Source: an uncultured Pelagibacteraceae bacterium
GTDB lineage: Bacteria; Pseudomonadota; Alphaproteobacteria; Pelagibacterales; Pelagibacteraceae
Length of the DNA: 64,000 nucleotides
Direction of reading: 5' to 3'
Assembly: GCA_902537575.1 (NCBI GenBank)
Contig: CACBBX010000001.1
Span: 1-64,000, forward strand
Each line of letters starts with the position of its first letter. The stretch's first letter is position 1. This document shows, in pieces, positions 55,338 through 64,000 of the stretch. A program made the translations under genes and the position numbers. The notes below the pieces were generated by a model. It did no database searches. It was not told the origin of the DNA and saw only the letters and a program-made list of their open reading frames with translations.

Positions 55338-56348
55338 ATGGACTTTCTTAATGCATTAATTCTTTTACTAAATTATATTTTTATTCCAGCCTTAACATAT
55401 GGTTCACAATTAGCTTTAGGGGCAATATTTGTAACACTAATTTATGGAATTTTGAGATTTGCCAATTTTGCAACTGGAGACATGATGTCTTTTGGAACAA
55501 TGGTTACAATTTTATTTACTTGGTATTTTCAATCACTTGGGATTTCTTTAGGAGTTTTGCCTACAGCTTTATTAGCAATTCCATTCGGAATTTTTTTTAT
55601 GATCTTTTACATGCTAAGTATAGATAAGTTTGTTTTCAAATATTATAGAACAAACAAAAGTCCTCCGGTTCAATTAGCTATGGTTAGTATTGGAGTAATG
55701 TTTGTTACCCAAGCAGTAGTTAGAATTATTATTGGGCCTTCAGATCAAAGATTTTTTGATGGAGAAAAATTTATAATTAAAGCTAGAGAATTCAAAGAGA
55801 TTACTGGACTTAACGAAGGTCTAGCATTGAAATCAACCCAGGTAATTACTGTATTAGTTACAATAGTATTAGTCTCTTTACTATTTTGGTTTTTAAATAA
55901 AACTAAAACAGGTAAAAGTATGAAAGCTTATTCAGATAATGAAGACTTAGCCTTACTATCAGGAATAGACCCTAAAAAAATTGTAATGATCACTTGGATA
56001 ATCGCTGGAATATTAGCAACTATTGGAGGGGCATTATACGGTTTAGATAAAAGCTTCAAGCCGTTCACTTATTTTAATAACATGCTTCCTATATTCGCAG
56101 CTGCTATTGTAGGTGGAATTGGAAATCCATTTGGTGCATTTTTAGGAGGATATGTAATTGCTTTTTCTGAGATATTTTTAACCTACGCATATAAAAAGTT
56201 TTTTATGTACATGCTGCCTGAAAGCATGGAACCTGAAAGTTTGATACAGCTTTTATCAACAGATTATAAATTTGCGGTTTCTTTTTCGATACTTGTAATA
56301 GTATTGCTTTATAGACCATCAGGCATATTCAAAGGAAAAGTATTGTGA
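55338..56348 (+). CDS. ABC permease (LivH-like), second system
   Basis: QLALGAIFVTLIYGILRFANFATGDMMSFGTMV. Confidence 0.94.
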   Translation: MDFLNALILLLNYIFIPALTYGSQLALGAIFVTLIYGILRFANFATGDMMSFGTMVTILFTWYFQSLGISLGVLPTALLAIPFGIFFMIFYMLSIDKFVFKYYRTNKSPPVQLAMVSIGVMFVTQAVVRIIIGPSDQRFFDGEKFIIKAREFKEITGLNEGLALKSTQVITVLVTIVLVSLLFWFLNKTKTGKSMKAYSDNEDLALLSGIDPKKIVMITWIIAGILATIGGALYGLDKSFKPFTYFNNMLPIFAAAIVGGIGNPFGAFLGGYVIAFSEIFLTYAYKKFFMYMLPESMEPESLIQLLSTDYKFAVSFSILVIVLLYRPSGIFKGKVL

Positions 56349-57715
56349 GAAAAAATTTAAATGTAATTGCAGCATACAGTATTATGATGTCCTTAATAAT
56401 ATTGGTTGGAATTTTTCAATCGTGGAATATTGCATTATCAATATTTAACCTCTGTTTAATCTCTGCTGTTATGACTATGGGTGCTAATATTCAATGGGGC
56501 TATGCAGGATTAATAAATTTTGGAATTATGGGATACACAGCTTTAGGAGGTCTAGCTGCAGTTTTAATTTCTGTTGATCCAGTTCAAGAGGCATGGAGTG
56601 CTGGAGGGTTTGATATACTGATGTCTCTCTGGCTTATTATAGCAATGGTATTAATAATAAGATTTATTTTAAAAAGATTTAATAAATCCAAAATTAGAAC
56701 ATACAGTATTGCTGTAATAATTATCTCAGGAATATTATTAATAAGATTTTTAGCAGAGCCAGGTATAGAGGCTATTGAAGCAGTTAATCCAGCCAAGACT
56801 GGTTTTTTAGGTGGTTTTGGATTACCAATTATTTTTTCATGGATTGTAGGTGCTTTTTTCGCAGGAGGTTTGGCGTTTATTATTGGAAAAGTAGCCTTAG
56901 GCTTAAGAGCAGACTATTTAGCGATTGCTACTCTTTTAATATCAGAAATTGTCATAGCAATTATAAAACATGAAGACTGGTTAACCAGAGGTGTTAAAAA
57001 TGTAATTGGACTTAAAAGACCTGCTCCTTATGAAGTAGATCTTCAGTCAACAGATTGGTTTATAAATTTGGTTGAAAAATTTAACTCAGGAAAATTAGAA
57101 TTAATTTCTAATTTATCTGATAGACAAGCTGCACTAAACCAACTTGTAATTGAAGGCTCATCTATCTTTGTAAAACTTTGTTATTCAGGATTATTTTTGA
57201 CAGTAGTAATTATTTTATTAATTATTACACAAAAGGCTCTTTACTCTCCATGGGGTAGAATGATGAGAGCCATCAGAGATAATGAGGAAGCAGCAAATGC
57301 TATGGGAAAAAATGTTGTTAAACAGCATTTATTAATATTTATTTTAGGCTCAGCAATTGTTGGAATTGCAGGAGCAATGTTAGTTACACAAGATGGGTTG
57401 TTTACCCCAGGAAGTTATAGGCCTATGAGATATACTTTTTTGATTTGGGTTATGGTTATTGTTGGAGGAAGTGGTAATAATTTTGGAGCTATATTGGGTG
57501 GTTTTGCAGTTTGGTTCTTGTGGATAGAGGCTGCACCAATTGCATTATTCTTAATTAACTTTTTTACCGCAGGAATGTCTGAAACTCATGCTCTTAAACT
57601 TCACTTAATAGAGAGTGTACCTTACTTCAGATTTTTAATGATGGGTTTAGGTTTGTTGCTGATAATGAGGTATAGACCAAAGGGTATACTTCCTGAAAAA
57701 ATAGAAATAAAATAA
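56345..57715 (+). CDS. ABC permease (LivM-like), second system
   Basis: GLRADYLAIATLLISEI, AIRDNEEAANAMGKNV; GTG start. Confidence 0.94.
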   Translation: MRKNLNVIAAYSIMMSLIILVGIFQSWNIALSIFNLCLISAVMTMGANIQWGYAGLINFGIMGYTALGGLAAVLISVDPVQEAWSAGGFDILMSLWLIIAMVLIIRFILKRFNKSKIRTYSIAVIIISGILLIRFLAEPGIEAIEAVNPAKTGFLGGFGLPIIFSWIVGAFFAGGLAFIIGKVALGLRADYLAIATLLISEIVIAIIKHEDWLTRGVKNVIGLKRPAPYEVDLQSTDWFINLVEKFNSGKLELISNLSDRQAALNQLVIEGSSIFVKLCYSGLFLTVVIILLIITQKALYSPWGRMMRAIRDNEEAANAMGKNVVKQHLLIFILGSAIVGIAGAMLVTQDGLFTPGSYRPMRYTFLIWVMVIVGGSGNNFGAILGGFAVWFLWIEAAPIALFLINFFTAGMSETHALKLHLIESVPYFRFLMMGLGLLLIMRYRPKGILPEKIEIK

Positions 57716-57721
57716 GTTATT

Positions 57722-57790
57722 ATGAAATATATTATATTAGGTGCTGCAATTGCTTGGGCCATGTATATGGCAGACAAGTATATGTTTTAA
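57722..57790 (+). CDS. Putative 22-aa membrane microprotein
   Basis: ATG...TAA ORF MKYIILGAAIAWAMYMADKYMF, 6 nt after the permease stop; single hydrophobic helix. Confidence 0.45.
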   Translation: MKYIILGAAIAWAMYMADKYMF

Positions 57791-57795
57791 ATAAA

Positions 57796-57827
57796 AAAAC
57801 CCCAATAACTCTCGCTACTGGGGTTTT
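57796..57827. terminator. Bidirectional rho-independent terminator between convergent operons
   Basis: AAAACCCCA (57796-57804) / TGGGGTTTT (57819-57827), A run on one side and T run on the other. Confidence 0.88.
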
Positions 57828-57841
57828 ATATATTTAAAAAA

Positions 57842-59032
57842 TTATCTTTGTTTTTTAGTTTTAAATTTTCCACCTTTAATTTCTTGCTCTAAAAAAGAAC
57901 CTTCAGCTTCACCGACTGCAGTAAAAGTTACTCCGGTTGCACCTTCGTAATTAATCTTTTTACCTTTAGCTAGTAAATCTAAACCTTTTTTTAGCTCACC
58001 TGGATAAATTTTAGTACCAGGTGCATTAGCTACATCCATCACATTTTTTGCAATAGAACCTCTGTCAGCTGAATTTCCAGCTTGCATAGCTAAGACTATT
58101 AAGGCTGCTGCATCGTATGACTCACCTGTATAAGGTCCAGAAGAGTCTATTCCACTTGCTTTTGCAACATCAGCAAAAACACCAGCGCCTTTTCCAGTAG
58201 AACCAGGCATAGATCCAAAAGATTTACTTAAATCTTTTCCAAATGCATCAACCAAAGATTGACCAATCATACCATCAGATAAAATAAATTTATCAAATGC
58301 ACCAGAATCTAAAGACGCTTGGATAATTCCTTTTCCACCTTGGTCAAGATATCCAATGACTGCTACAGCGTCTCCACCAGCTGAAGCAAGTGTTGCAACT
58401 TCTGATGAATAGTCAGCTTTACCGTCTTCATGAGCAGTTACTGTTGTTACTTTAATGCCATGAGCTTTAACAGCTGCTTCGTATACATCAGCTAACCCTT
58501 TTCCATAGTCATTATTAGTATAAGTAATAGCTACACTCTTAACTTTTCTATCTTTAGTAATATCTGCAAGAATTTGACCACCTCTGGCGTCAGATGGAGC
58601 TGTTCTAAAGAAGTATCCCTTGTCGTCTAAAGTAGTTAATCCTGGAGATGTTGCTGAAGGTGAAATCATTACTACACCGTTTGGTACAGCAACGTTTGAT
58701 GCAATAGCACCAGTTACACCTGAACAATCAGCTCCCATAATAGCTGCTACACCTTGTGAAATAATTCCTTCAGCTGCTGCTGTTGCTGCTGCTGAGTCAA
58801 CACAAGTTGAGTCTGCTCTTACTGGTTCAATTTTTTTTCCACCCAATAGTGAACCTGAGTCAGAAGCTTCTTTGAATGCAAGCTCTGCAGATGCAGCCAT
58901 TGCTGGTGTTAGAGACTCAATAGGACCTGTAAATCCTAAAATAATCCCCATCTTAATAGCATGTCCGTCCGCCATTACGTTTGATCCAAAACTAGAAACA
59001 AACATAAATACGGCGATAAATAGTTTTCTCAT
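57842..59032 (-). CDS. Branched-chain amino acid-type ABC substrate-binding protein
   Basis: Signal peptide, IKMGIILGFTGPIESLTPAMAASAELAFKEASDSGSLLGGKKIE. Confidence 0.94.
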   Translation of the reverse strand: MRKLFIAVFMFVSSFGSNVMADGHAIKMGIILGFTGPIESLTPAMAASAELAFKEASDSGSLLGGKKIEPVRADSTCVDSAAATAAAEGIISQGVAAIMGADCSGVTGAIASNVAVPNGVVMISPSATSPGLTTLDDKGYFFRTAPSDARGGQILADITKDRKVKSVAITYTNNDYGKGLADVYEAAVKAHGIKVTTVTAHEDGKADYSSEVATLASAGGDAVAVIGYLDQGGKGIIQASLDSGAFDKFILSDGMIGQSLVDAFGKDLSKSFGSMPGSTGKGAGVFADVAKASGIDSSGPYTGESYDAAALIVLAMQAGNSADRGSIAKNVMDVANAPGTKIYPGELKKGLDLLAKGKKINYEGATGVTFTAVGEAEGSFLEQEIKGGKFKTKKQR

Positions 59033-59139
59033 TATCTTCCTCTATATTGTTAACAATTTATAAAAGCTAATTAAATTATGAATACAACCAATATTCAATG
59101 ACAAAATTATCCTATTTTAGACGGGTTAATTGATAAGGA

Positions 59140-60630
59140 TTATCTTATTGAGAAAGGGTCTAGAGAAGGTTCGTCAGATGTGTAGAACCAAGTTGTTTTT
59201 ACTCTTGTGTAGTCTTTAATTGAGTCAATTCCTGCTTCTTTTCCATATCCACTATCCTTAATACCTCCAAAAGGAGCTGATGGTGAAATTAGTCTATAAG
59301 TATTTACAAAGGTTATTCCTGCCCTAATTGCTTTAGAGACTCTCATCCCTCTGGATAGATTACTTGTATAAACACCAGAAGATAACCCATATTGATTATC
59401 ATTCATTTTTGAAATTACATCCTCTTCTGTATCAAATTTCATTACTGATAATACAGGTCCAAATAACTCGTTTTCTGCTACCGGAAGATTGTGATTATCA
59501 CATTCTATAATTGTAGGAGGAAAGTAATATCCTTTATTTGAAAAAGAATGTCTTTCACCTCCACACTTAATTTTTCCACCTTGATCAATTGTATCTTTAA
59601 TATTTTTTTCTATTACTTCTAACTGTTTAAAATTACTTAAAGGACCCATCTCTGTTTCTGGATCCATTGGCGCTCCAATTTTTATTTTTGATGCACGATT
59701 TGAAAGCTTATCTAAAAATTCATCGTAAATTCCTTTTTGCAAATAAAGTCTTGATCCTGCTATACAACTTTGTCCACTTGCACCGAATATACCTGCTGTA
59801 ATTCCATTTATTGCATTTTCTTGTTCTGCATCATCAAACACTGCAACTGGACTTTTTCCACCTAATTCTAAACTTACTTCAGATAAATTTTCTGCAGAGT
59901 TTCTAATTATATGTCTAGCTGTTTCAGGACCTCCAGTAAATGCAACTTTTTCAACTAAATTGTGAGTAGTTAAACTTTTACCACACGGATCTCCAAATCC
60001 TGTAATGACATTTACTACGCCTTTAGGGATACCAGTTTTTTCAATTAATTTTGCAAATTCAAACAAAACAGCAGGCGCAAGTTCTGAGGATTTAATTACA
60101 ACTGTATTACCCATTGCAAGTGCTGGCGCTACTTTAGTAGCAGTTAAAAACATTTGTGAATTCCAAGGAATTATTGCAGCTATAACACCTATAGGTATTC
60201 TAGTTGTTATTGCTTGAACATTTGGTTTATCTATTGGCAAAACTGTTCCCTCAACTTTATCTGCCAAACCTGCGTAATAGTCGTAGTATTCTGCTATATA
60301 AATTGCTTGTTTCTTTGTTTCTCTGTAGAGTTTTCCAGTATCAATTGTTTCTATTTCTCCTAGCATTTCTGCATTCTCTCTCAATTGATCTCCAATAGCT
60401 CTTAAGTATTTAGCTCTTTCTCTGGGAAGTAGCTTTGGCCATTCTCCCTCAAATGCTTTTTGAGCAGATTTGACTGCTTTATCAACATCTTTATCACTCG
60501 CCTCAGGAACAACTGCCCAAGGCTCATTATTTTCTGGATTTAGAGTTTCAAAAGTTCTTTTACTTTCAGAGTCAACCCACTCACCATTAATAAACATTTT
60601 ATATTGTTTTAGTTTATTCATTTGATCCAA
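59140..60630 (-). CDS. NAD(P)-dependent aldehyde dehydrogenase
   Basis: IPWNSQMFLTATKVAPALAMGNTVVIKSSE, LELGGKSPVAVFDDA, GQSCIAGSRLYLQ. Confidence 0.96.
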   Translation of the reverse strand: MDQMNKLKQYKMFINGEWVDSESKRTFETLNPENNEPWAVVPEASDKDVDKAVKSAQKAFEGEWPKLLPRERAKYLRAIGDQLRENAEMLGEIETIDTGKLYRETKKQAIYIAEYYDYYAGLADKVEGTVLPIDKPNVQAITTRIPIGVIAAIIPWNSQMFLTATKVAPALAMGNTVVIKSSELAPAVLFEFAKLIEKTGIPKGVVNVITGFGDPCGKSLTTHNLVEKVAFTGGPETARHIIRNSAENLSEVSLELGGKSPVAVFDDAEQENAINGITAGIFGASGQSCIAGSRLYLQKGIYDEFLDKLSNRASKIKIGAPMDPETEMGPLSNFKQLEVIEKNIKDTIDQGGKIKCGGERHSFSNKGYYFPPTIIECDNHNLPVAENELFGPVLSVMKFDTEEDVISKMNDNQYGLSSGVYTSNLSRGMRVSKAIRAGITFVNTYRLISPSAPFGGIKDSGYGKEAGIDSIKDYTRVKTTWFYTSDEPSLDPFSIR

Positions 60631-61396
60631 TAAAATTTTTGATCGTTAAATTTACATCATCAGCACACTCAATACCACAAAGATGTTTTCCATCTTTAAT
60701 GATCTTTAATTGACTTTTAGAGATTAAACTATTCAATTCTTGAGACATTTTTACTGTTGAGCCAATGTCGTATTCTCCTGTCATTACCAGCGTGCTAGCT
60801 TTTATTTGATTAAAATCTTCATCATTTTTATGATTAACAAATAACTCGTAAACTTTTAGAAAATTATCCATGTTATTTGCAGACAAAATTGAACTTATTT
60901 TTTCATATATTTCTGGATTATTTTTTAAATATTTATCAGTAAACCATCTCTTTAAAGCTTGCTTTGAAAGTTTTAATTCTTGTTTTGCTTGTTCAAACCT
61001 TTGATTAACAATTTTTTGTTGAACCTCAGTTCTTTTATAAATAGAACACAGAAGAGTTAATGTATGTAAACGTTCATTATATTTCGTTGCAAAATTTCGT
61101 GCAATTAAAGATCCTATAGAGAAACCTACAAGATGGATTTTTTTAATATTAAGATGGTTCAATAGCTCGATTAGCTGATTAGAAAAATCATCAAAACTTA
61201 TTTTTCCATCTTCTAATGAAGATTTGCCATGGCCTAAAATGTCGTAAGCAATATTTGAATGATAATTAAAAAATTCAAGTTGAGGCCACCAAATTTCATG
61301 AGTAAGACCAACGCCGTGTATAAATACTATTGGGACTTCTTGATCTTTTTTATTAAATAAGTAATAGGTTCCTGAGGCAGTAGTTCCTGTTGTCAT
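60614..61396 (-). CDS. Alpha/beta hydrolase
   Basis: VFIHGVGLTHEIWWPQLEFF, HLVGFSIGSLIARNFA nucleophile elbow. Confidence 0.92.
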   Translation of the reverse strand: MTTGTTASGTYYLFNKKDQEVPIVFIHGVGLTHEIWWPQLEFFNYHSNIAYDILGHGKSSLEDGKISFDDFSNQLIELLNHLNIKKIHLVGFSIGSLIARNFATKYNERLHTLTLLCSIYKRTEVQQKIVNQRFEQAKQELKLSKQALKRWFTDKYLKNNPEIYEKISSILSANNMDNFLKVYELFVNHKNDEDFNQIKASTLVMTGEYDIGSTVKMSQELNSLISKSQLKIIKDGKHLCGIECADDVNLTIKNFIGSNE

Positions 61397-61402
61397 GAAG
61401 AA

Positions 61403-61990
61403 TTATTTTGGCTCAATGCCCATTTCTTTCATATCTTGATATCTGTCACCAGTTCTTGCATGCGCTCTACCACTTGATGCGCCACCAATTGCAATAACCA
61501 CCTCATCATCGAAGGGTGCATCATGAATAGTAAATTCATGAGTGAGGTAATATGGTCTCAATCCTGAATCTGTTTTATGCATCATTGGAATAGATATTTT
61601 AGACCCAGCAGGTGATCTTGTATTGGTGAAACTTAAATAAGATGTACCTCCTACTGCATCTCTAAATTTATTTCCAAACCTTAAGGTATGAATAAATGCT
61701 GATGCATGTTCTATTTCACCACTTAAACCGACTACACCAGCCTTTCCATAGGCTAGTATTTTGTCTGGAGATCCCATTTCATTTATTAACTCTGGAACAA
61801 GTAAATCCCCAAGTTTTGGTGCTAAATCTAAAATAGTTGGTCTTAAATTTTCTACAAAACCTTGTCCATGCCATGGATTTTTAAAAACAGCTGCAACTGA
61901 AACTAATAAAACAGGTTCTTTAGCATCTTTGCCACCTTCAATGAAAGTTTTATCAACAAATTTTACAAATTTTCTTAATTCTAACTTCAT
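61403..61990 (-). CDS. DUF1185 (amino acid synthesis) family protein
   Basis: 195 aa; KNPWHGQGFVENLRPTILDLAPKLGDLL, GKAGVVGLSGEIEHASAFIHTLRFGNKFR, GGASSGRAHARTGDRYQDMKEMGIEP. Confidence 0.85.
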   Translation of the reverse strand: MKLELRKFVKFVDKTFIEGGKDAKEPVLLVSVAAVFKNPWHGQGFVENLRPTILDLAPKLGDLLVPELINEMGSPDKILAYGKAGVVGLSGEIEHASAFIHTLRFGNKFRDAVGGTSYLSFTNTRSPAGSKISIPMMHKTDSGLRPYYLTHEFTIHDAPFDDEVVIAIGGASSGRAHARTGDRYQDMKEMGIEPK

Positions 61991-63690
61991 TTTTTTTCTC
62001 TGTGTTTGAAACTATCTCGTCTAAAACTGTATAGGGCTTTTGGATCCACATCAACATCAATCACTGATGGTTTGTTACATTTTATTGCTGCTCTAACTGC
62101 TTCATTGATTTCAGAAATTTTTTTAACTTTAAATCCTTTTGCACCATACAATTCTGCAGCCTTATCAAATGACGGACTTTTTATATCGGCTCCCAAATAT
62201 CTTTTACCGAAAAAATCTTTTTGATAAGCTTTCTCTGCTCCCCAGCTTTGGTTATTCATTACTATTGTCGTAGTATTTATTCCATATTCTACTGCCGTTC
62301 CTAATTCAGATATTGTCATTCCAAATCCACCATCACCCATAAGACTAACTACGGTTTTTTTTGGTTTTGCAACTTTAACACCCAGTCCGCATGCAAATGA
62401 AAATCCTACCAATCCAAAATCTAATGGAGTAAATAATGACGGAGGGTCATAATATTCTAAGGCATCAGTAGCTTGTAAACACAATGTTCCAGCGTCTAAA
62501 GTTATAGCACTATTTTTTGGAAGAGCTTTTCTTAATTCTTTAAATAGGCCTTTAGGCTGTATGGGAGAATTCTTTCCTAAATTATATTTATCTCTATTAA
62601 TTAAAAATTTTTTTCTTTCTTTAAGATAGGAATTAGTCCAATTTTTTATATCTAATTTAAGTTTTTGTCTTTTTATTTCCTCAAATAATTGCTTTGTAGC
62701 AGTTGCTGCATCAGCATTAATTCCCAATACAATTGGAAAATATTTTCCAAGCATTTTTTTTTCTAGCTCAATTTGAATAATTTTTGCCTTTTTGTTAATG
62801 TTTTCATAAGAATAAAATGTTGAATTGAAGCCCAAACGAGTGCCTATTGCTAAAATAACATCAGCTTCTTTTACTAATCTTGATGCAACAGGATTTCCTC
62901 TTGGACCCATTTGTCCTGCGTTGAGTTTATAATTATATGGAATTGCATCACCATGTCCTGCTGCTGTTACAATTGGAATATTCAGCATTTCGGAGAGCTT
63001 TATTACTTCCTTATATTTAGAAGTATATTTAATCCCAGCACCTACTATTAGTACTGATTTCTTGGATCCTTGAATTATTTTGGCTGCTCTTTTTATTTTT
63101 TCTTGTTTACCTTTAACTTTGCACTCATTTTCAAATGACGTTTTTTTATAATTAATATTATAATTATTGGTTGCTGCCAGTATATTTCTAGGCAGGTTTA
63201 TACATACAGGTCCTCTTCTTGGTTTCATCGCAAGATTGAAGGCATCTCCAATTACATTTGGAATTATCTTAGAATTTTTTACCGTCCATGTTTTTTTGGT
63301 AATAGGTGTAAAAAGTGATTGTTGATCAAGACCTTGAAATGCATCTTCCATTTTGTCCTTCGTTGAGAATGATCCAGCAATAGCAACTACTGGCGAAAAA
63401 GCTGCTTTTGCTTGAGCGATACCTGTAACTAAATTTGTTGCTCCAGGACCATTTTGTCCTGCTAAAATTACCCCCGGTTTATTAGACGCTCTAGCATAAC
63501 CATCTGCCATATGAGTACCTGTTCTTTCATCTCTCACTCCAATAAATTTAATACTTTTCTCATGATAAAGAGCATCAAACATTTCCATTGTTGCAGAACC
63601 AATAAGTCCGAAGACATGTTTTACTTTTTCTTTTTTTAAAGATTGAACCGCGGCTTGACCACCGCTTATTTTTTTTCTTTTTTTTATCAA
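61987..63690 (-). CDS. Thiamine pyrophosphate-dependent enzyme (acetolactate synthase-like large subunit family)
   Basis: KVKHVFGLIGSATMEMFDALY, VRDERTGTHMADGYARASNKPGVILAGQNGPGATNLV, GDGGFGMTISELGTAVEYGINTTTIVMNN. Confidence 0.93.
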   Translation of the reverse strand: MIKKRKKISGGQAAVQSLKKEKVKHVFGLIGSATMEMFDALYHEKSIKFIGVRDERTGTHMADGYARASNKPGVILAGQNGPGATNLVTGIAQAKAAFSPVVAIAGSFSTKDKMEDAFQGLDQQSLFTPITKKTWTVKNSKIIPNVIGDAFNLAMKPRRGPVCINLPRNILAATNNYNINYKKTSFENECKVKGKQEKIKRAAKIIQGSKKSVLIVGAGIKYTSKYKEVIKLSEMLNIPIVTAAGHGDAIPYNYKLNAGQMGPRGNPVASRLVKEADVILAIGTRLGFNSTFYSYENINKKAKIIQIELEKKMLGKYFPIVLGINADAATATKQLFEEIKRQKLKLDIKNWTNSYLKERKKFLINRDKYNLGKNSPIQPKGLFKELRKALPKNSAITLDAGTLCLQATDALEYYDPPSLFTPLDFGLVGFSFACGLGVKVAKPKKTVVSLMGDGGFGMTISELGTAVEYGINTTTIVMNNQSWGAEKAYQKDFFGKRYLGADIKSPSFDKAAELYGAKGFKVKKISEINEAVRAAIKCNKPSVIDVDVDPKALYSFRRDSFKHREKK

Positions 63691-64000
63691 GAAACTTTTT
63701 TTACTTCAGTGTCAAAATCTTTTTTAAAATGAGGCATTACTTTCTCAGTAAATAATTTGATACTTCTCATACAATCCTCATGTTTAATTCCTGGAAAGTT
63801 CGACCAAACTTGTAAATTTTGTAAATTTAATTCTGATTTTAATTCATGAATTTTATCAATCACATATTCTGGTGTTCCAAAAAGCATGTTTCTCTTGTGC
63901 AAAAATTCATAATTTAACAAATCTAATTTACCTTTTGTTTCTGGAAGCTCTTCACCTGGATCCATATGATTTCCTAAACCTCTCCAATGACAAACCCACC
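63687..64000 (-). CDS. Luciferase-like flavin monooxygenase (LLM), C-terminal fragment truncated by window end
   Basis: Frame stays open to the window edge (WVCHWRGLGNHMDPGEELPETKG...); KRNMLFGTPEYVIDKIHELKSELNLQNLQVWSNFPGIKHEDCMRSIKLFTEKVMPHF. Confidence 0.72.
   Translation of the reverse strand, partial: WVCHWRGLGNHMDPGEELPETKGKLDLLNYEFLHKRNMLFGTPEYVIDKIHELKSELNLQNLQVWSNFPGIKHEDCMRSIKLFTEKVMPHFKKDFDTEVKKVS

Noticed and set aside
58620-59063. 147-aa plus-strand ORF antisense to the SBP gene at 57842-59032
   Set aside because: Ala/Pro/Thr-rich shadow translation of an alanine-rich coding sequence
61987-63690. Second ilvB paralog as redundant branched-chain amino acid biosynthesis gene
   Set aside because: No ilvH partner and embedded in a catabolic-looking operon; more likely a different TPP enzyme of the same superfamily

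Overview
This is an AT-rich, densely packed alphaproteobacterial window. Gene content and order look like a SAR11/Pelagibacterales chromosome (taxonomy is my inference). From left to right: the edge of a surface-glycan variable region (radical SAM/SPASM protein, two glycosyltransferases, ABC-2 exporter); a core block (tsaC/sua5, xseB, ispA, dxs, aroC, pdxH, polyprenyl synthase, S49 protease, glyQ, glyS, ppdK); an accessory segment built around a circularly permuted two-piece tmRNA gene and thyX; a core block (mrp, hflK/hflC, degP-like protease, miaA, ilvB/ilvH/ilvC, leuA, mreBCD, mrdA, rodA); and a metabolic/transport region with two complete branched-chain-amino-acid-type (HAAT) ABC systems, AzlCD, a CsiD/GlaH-like oxygenase, a P5C-reductase-like protein, and an unassigned catabolic operon (ALDH, alpha/beta hydrolase, DUF1185, TPP enzyme, luciferase-like monooxygenase) running off the right end. 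The most notable observation is that the tmRNA-thyX core pair sits inside accessory DNA, and the two outer boundaries of that DNA carry remnants of the same two genes. A 27-bp imperfect repeat of the tmRNA 3' end lies just after ppdK. A 107-bp, roughly 80% identical thyX 3'-end pseudogene with an in-frame stop lies just before mrp. This looks like the scar of an event that replaced or invaded a tmRNA-thyX locus.
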